7,924 nucleotides of DNA from the NCBI GenBank assembly GCA_913043075.1, contig CAJWLI010000063.1:1-7924 (forward strand). The letters run 5' to 3'. Both the position numbers and the translations under genes were made by a program. Positions 5,022 through 7,924 of the stretch are shown piece by piece; the first letter of the stretch is position 1; each line of letters opens with the position of its first letter. The notes under the pieces are model-generated. The model searched no databases. It was not told the DNA's origin and was given only the letters and a program-made list of their open reading frames with translations. Source of the stretch: an uncultured Gammaproteobacteria bacterium. Its GTDB lineage: Bacteria > Pseudomonadota > Gammaproteobacteria > Pseudomonadales > Azotimanducaceae.

Positions 5022-7250
5022 ATGGGAAAAGGACAGATTCCAGGATTTTATAAGCTATCTATTCTCGAGAGGCTAGAGAAGCTTAGAGATTTCGGGAAAA
5101 TTTCAGAGGACGATTTTAAGGCTCTTCTTGAAGACAGACACCTGCTGTCCACCCAGCGCGCAGACAAGATGATAGAGAATGTAATCGGCGTCATGGGCTT
5201 ACCATTGGGTCTTGGATTGAATTTCCTAGTGAATGACAAAGACTACATGGTACCTCTAGTTGTAGAAGAGCCCTCCATTGTGGCGGGTTTGAGCTCGGCG
5301 GCGAAGGTTTTCAAAGGGTCCGGGGGCGCAGAATCTTTTCTTGAAGAGTCCTTGTTAATCGGCCAGGTACAGATCGTGTCTCCTAAAAATAGCGAAGACG
5401 CAAAAACCGCAATTTTGTTCAATAAATCCTCCCTTTTAGAAAAGGCCAATCAGGCCCATCCGAGAATGGCAGAGCGCGGTGGAGGAGCGAAAGACATTGA
5501 AGTGAGAGTTTTTGAACCAACGGAAGATCAGCCGGCCATGGTGATCCTGCATCTTCTAGTCGACACCTGCGACGCGATGGGAGCTAATGTTGTGAATACC
5601 ATGTGTGAAAGCCTCGCGCATGATTTGGAAGCCTTGACTGAGGGAAGAGTTTTCCTGCGTATACTCAGCAACCTCGCAGATAGATCAATCGTCAAAACGA
5701 AAGTAGAGATAGATACGAATGAATTAAAAGGAAAAGGTTATAGAGGTGAAGAAGTAAGGGATGGAATAATTCTAGCTTCTCAGCTCGCAGAGATAGATCC
5801 TTATCGCGCCGCAACCCACAACAAGGGAATCATGAATGGTATTGATCCGCTTGCCATCGCTACCGGAAATGACTGGCGGGCGATTGAGGCCTCAGCTCAC
5901 GCATTTGCAGCTAAAACAGGTCGCTACAAATCCCTTTCTAAGTGGCAAGCTACCAGCTCGGGAAAACTTCAGGGCACTCTAGAAATACCGTTAAAGGTCG
6001 GCACGAAAGGCGGCTCGTTAGGAGCAAATGAGACGATTCAAATTAGCCAAAAACTTTTAGGGATAATCAATGCAAAAGAGCTAGCTGAATTGATGGGCGC
6101 GGTGGGGCTCGCGCAAAACTTCGCTGCCCTTCGAGCCTTAGCGACCGAAGGGATTCAGAAAGGACACATGTCTCTCCACTCTCGCAGCGTAGCATTGACC
6201 GCAGGCACACCGCCGAAACACTTCGATGAAGTAGTGAGAAAGCTCAAAGAATCGGACGAGATTACCGTCACCAAAGCCAAAAAAATTCTTGAAGACCTTT
6301 CTTCAAAAACAAAAAAGACTGTAGCGAAGAAAAATGAACACGCCACGATTGCAACAGCAAATGGAAAAGTGATTTTGCTTGGAGAACATGCCGTTGTATA
6401 CGGAAAACCAGCCGTCGCGGTTCCAATCAAAGACGCTGTTATAACTGAGATAAGCGACTCGGATGGCAGGAATGAGCTTGAGGTTCCGGCCTGGGATCTT
6501 GATGGACGGTTAAAACAATCCAATAATGAATGGTGGAAGTCCCTACAAGATGTTTTCGAGACACTCGGGGTATCCAACAAAAAATTTAATCTTCGGGTAA
6601 AGCCCAACATTCCGGCCGCAGTGGGTTTAGGGGGATCTGCTGCTATAGCGGTTTCGATTATAAGGTGTGTCTCAAAACACTTTAAATTGGATCTTACGGA
6701 TCCAGAGATCAATGATCTCGCTTTTGTGTGTGAGACCGCTGCGCATGGGACGGCCTCAGGCATCGATAATACTATTGCGACCTTTGGCGAGCCCCTTGTG
6801 TACCAGAGAGAGCCCTCTACGAAAATAGAAACTCTTAAGTTCGAGAAAGCCGTTAGCCTAGTCATAGGCATATCGAATACTCCCTCTTTAACAGCAGAGA
6901 TGGTGGCGGGCGTAAGAGCCAGATGGAAAGAGAACACGGAATTATACGAAGCACTTTTCGAAAACTTCGAAAAAGTTGCTAGGTCCGGAATCTCTGCTGT
7001 CCGGAGCGGAGACTACCAAACACTGGGAGAGATGATGAACATCAATCAAGGGCTTTTGTCAGCTATTCAAGTGTCTTCTCCAGAGTTGGACCGAATGATA
7101 GAGATAGCGAGAAGCCAGGGCGCGATTGGCGCTAAAGTTACTGGCGCAGGGGGCGGCGGTTCAATGGTCGCCTTATGCGAAGAAAAAACTGAGCCCGTCG
7201 CCTCAGCACTTTCTAACAAAGGGTTCAAGGTCCTTCAGGTCAAACTGTGA
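5022..7250 (+). CDS. Class II HMG-CoA reductase fused to mevalonate kinase
   Basis: One uninterrupted 742-residue protein holds two consecutive pathway enzymes. Residues 1 to about 430 are a class II (Pseudomonas mevalonii-like) HMG-CoA reductase, with MIENVIG, VVEEPSIVAG (E83), DAMGAN, LRILSNLAD, HNKGIMNGIDP (K268), GNDW (D284) and GHMSLHSR (H382); these match the catalytic Glu, Lys, Asp and His of the family. A Lys/Ser/Thr-rich linker (about 427-440) leads to a mevalonate kinase of about 305 residues: GKVILLGEHAVVYG (448-461), PAAVGLGGSAA (531-541), metal ligand E571, HGTASGIDN (575-583, catalytic Asp D582) and KVTGAGGGGS (705-714). The usual Pro of HGxPSGID is Ala. Both halves look intact, so the protein should convert HMG-CoA to mevalonate and then to mevalonate 5-phosphate. 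The stop overlaps the next start as GTGA. Cofactor preference (NADH or NADPH) was not determined. A longer GTG start at 5007 is possible. Confidence 0.93.
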   Translation: MGKGQIPGFYKLSILERLEKLRDFGKISEDDFKALLEDRHLLSTQRADKMIENVIGVMGLPLGLGLNFLVNDKDYMVPLVVEEPSIVAGLSSAAKVFKGSGGAESFLEESLLIGQVQIVSPKNSEDAKTAILFNKSSLLEKANQAHPRMAERGGGAKDIEVRVFEPTEDQPAMVILHLLVDTCDAMGANVVNTMCESLAHDLEALTEGRVFLRILSNLADRSIVKTKVEIDTNELKGKGYRGEEVRDGIILASQLAEIDPYRAATHNKGIMNGIDPLAIATGNDWRAIEASAHAFAAKTGRYKSLSKWQATSSGKLQGTLEIPLKVGTKGGSLGANETIQISQKLLGIINAKELAELMGAVGLAQNFAALRALATEGIQKGHMSLHSRSVALTAGTPPKHFDEVVRKLKESDEITVTKAKKILEDLSSKTKKTVAKKNEHATIATANGKVILLGEHAVVYGKPAVAVPIKDAVITEISDSDGRNELEVPAWDLDGRLKQSNNEWWKSLQDVFETLGVSNKKFNLRVKPNIPAAVGLGGSAAIAVSIIRCVSKHFKLDLTDPEINDLAFVCETAAHGTASGIDNTIATFGEPLVYQREPSTKIETLKFEKAVSLVIGISNTPSLTAEMVAGVRARWKENTELYEALFENFEKVARSGISAVRSGDYQTLGEMMNINQGLLSAIQVSSPELDRMIEIARSQGAIGAKVTGAGGGGSMVALCEEKTEPVASALSNKGFKVLQVKL

Positions 7251-7816
7251 AAAACGACCAAACCGTCTCATCGCCTATTGAGAAATTGATCCTTGTCGAC
7301 AAAAGCGATAGAAAGATCGGGCAGATAACCAAGCAGGACGCCCACCAAGGAAAAGGCCGTTTGCACAGAGCATTCTCAATATTTCTGTTTAATGATCAAA
7401 AACAACTTTTATTGCAAAAGAGAAGCTTAAAAAAGCCGCTTTGGCCCGGATTTTGGGCTAATTCCTGCTGCAGTCATCCACGGGTTGGCGAGGAATTAGA
7501 AGAAGCCGTGCATCGCAGGCTGGAACAAGAACTCAATGTTTCCACGGTGGTTCATTACTTATATAAATTTGAGTACAAAGCTTCGTTCAAGGACGTTGGC
7601 ACGGAGCACGAACTATGTTCAGTTTGGCTTGGCCGCGTCAGAGAGGAAGACATAGAATTTAACCGAGAAGAGATATCTGACATCAAATATGTCCCGATTG
7701 AAAATATGGGAAAAGAACTTGCTCGTAATAGCGATATCTACACCCCTTGGCTTAAGCTGGAATGGAAAACAATTCAATCTGAGCACCTGGAAAGAGTTCT
7801 AAGCATAATAGCTTAA
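7247..7816 (+). CDS. idi: Isopentenyl-diphosphate delta-isomerase, type I
   Basis: This Nudix-fold, metal-dependent enzyme interconverts IPP and DMAPP, completing the pathway encoded upstream and supplying both substrates of the divergent prenyl synthase. The 189-residue protein has the metal-binding His of AHQGKGRLH (H33, H40) and SHP (H77), the catalytic Cys C75 in NSCCSHP, Glu residues E120 and E122 in GTEHELC, and the WPGFWANSCCSHP block typical of type I enzymes (compare WPGVWTNSVCGHP in E. coli). Length is close to the 182 of E. coli Idi. The start is GTG, overlapping the previous stop (GTGA), with an AGG seven bases upstream; no in-frame ATG lies nearby. The tandem Cys before Ser-His is a small departure from the usual xCGHP. 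It is the last gene of the mevalonate operon; no terminator hairpin was seen after it. Confidence 0.95.
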   Translation: MKNDQTVSSPIEKLILVDKSDRKIGQITKQDAHQGKGRLHRAFSIFLFNDQKQLLLQKRSLKKPLWPGFWANSCCSHPRVGEELEEAVHRRLEQELNVSTVVHYLYKFEYKASFKDVGTEHELCSVWLGRVREEDIEFNREEISDIKYVPIENMGKELARNSDIYTPWLKLEWKTIQSEHLERVLSIIA

Positions 7817-7859
7817 AACGTGGCATTATCTCTGGTTCTAGCTAAAGGGAAGCAGGCGA

Positions 7860-7924
7860 ATGAAGATTAGCGGAGGGTGTTATTGTAAGAGAATTCGGTA
7901 TGCATTTGACGGCGATATCGCGAC
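7860..7924 (+). CDS. GFA/CENP-V family zinc protein, N-terminus only (cut by window end)
   Basis: Only 21 codons are visible, reading MKISGGCYCKRIRYAFDGDI and one more Ala. The pattern GxCxCxxIRY followed by an acidic-Gly turn is typical of the start of glutathione-dependent formaldehyde-activating (GFA/CENP-V) domain proteins, where the paired Cys (C7, C9) bind zinc. The residue after the second Cys is Lys instead of the common Gly. An AGG lies a few bases before the ATG, and the gene starts 43 bases after idi on the same strand, so it may be read from the same transcript. The substrate is unknown, and most family members are not true glutathione-formaldehyde enzymes. Confidence 0.7.
   Translation, partial: MKISGGCYCKRIRYAFDGDIA

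Noticed and set aside
6334..6336. ATG at the fusion junction as a separate mevalonate kinase start
   Set aside because: It is out of frame with the kinase and meets a stop after 12 codons, so it cannot produce the kinase separately.
6155..6937. 260-codon open frame on the - strand
   Set aside because: It is an antisense shadow of the mevalonate kinase half, which has clear family motifs; the - strand translation shows no recognisable domain.
7817..7859. Terminator after idi
   Set aside because: No stem followed by a T-run was found; the gap may simply be read through into the GFA-like gene.
1..7924. tRNA, rRNA, CRISPR array, insertion sequence or phage attachment site
   Set aside because: No cloverleaf, spaced repeats, transposase motifs or terminal repeats were seen; nearly all bases are accounted for by metabolic genes.

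Overview
The window (about 45% GC by eye, densely packed, no gene-free stretch over about 110 bases) looks like a chromosomal segment from an uncultured proteobacterium, most likely a gammaproteobacterium. The SelB C-terminus, the IspA-type prenyl synthase, the type I IPP isomerase and the class II HMG-CoA reductase all read like proteobacterial family members. The taxon is inferred from remembered family sequences, not from a search.

Region 1 (1-2124, + strand) is a selenocysteine locus. The 3' part of selB enters from the left edge. After 25 bases comes a peroxiredoxin gene whose reading frame is interrupted only by one TGA, exactly at the peroxidatic cysteine codon. A small stem-loop with a G in its apical loop follows the TGA at the distance expected of a bacterial SECIS. 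The gene is therefore read as an exported selenoprotein of 175 residues (1597-2124), not as two ORFs or a pseudogene. The SelB decoder and its likely client are neighbours on one strand.

Region 2 (2131-3117) holds a prenyl diphosphate synthase (ispA type) on the - strand. It converges on the peroxiredoxin with a 6-base gap and diverges from the following operon across about 100 bases that must contain both promoters.

Region 3 (3118-7816, + strand) is a compact mevalonate-pathway operon: diphosphomevalonate decarboxylase, phosphomevalonate kinase, a single 742-residue polypeptide joining class II HMG-CoA reductase to mevalonate kinase, and type I IPP isomerase. Stop/start overlaps (ATGA, GTGA) or a 24-base gap separate the genes. 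Together they cover every step from HMG-CoA to IPP and DMAPP, and the divergent synthase uses those to make C15/C20 prenyl diphosphates. HMG-CoA synthase and acetoacetyl-CoA thiolase are not in the window. Most bacteria of this kind are expected to use the MEP pathway, so the operon may be an acquired or lineage-specific trait.

Region 4 (7860-end) is the first 21 codons of a GFA/CENP-V-type zinc protein, cut by the window edge.
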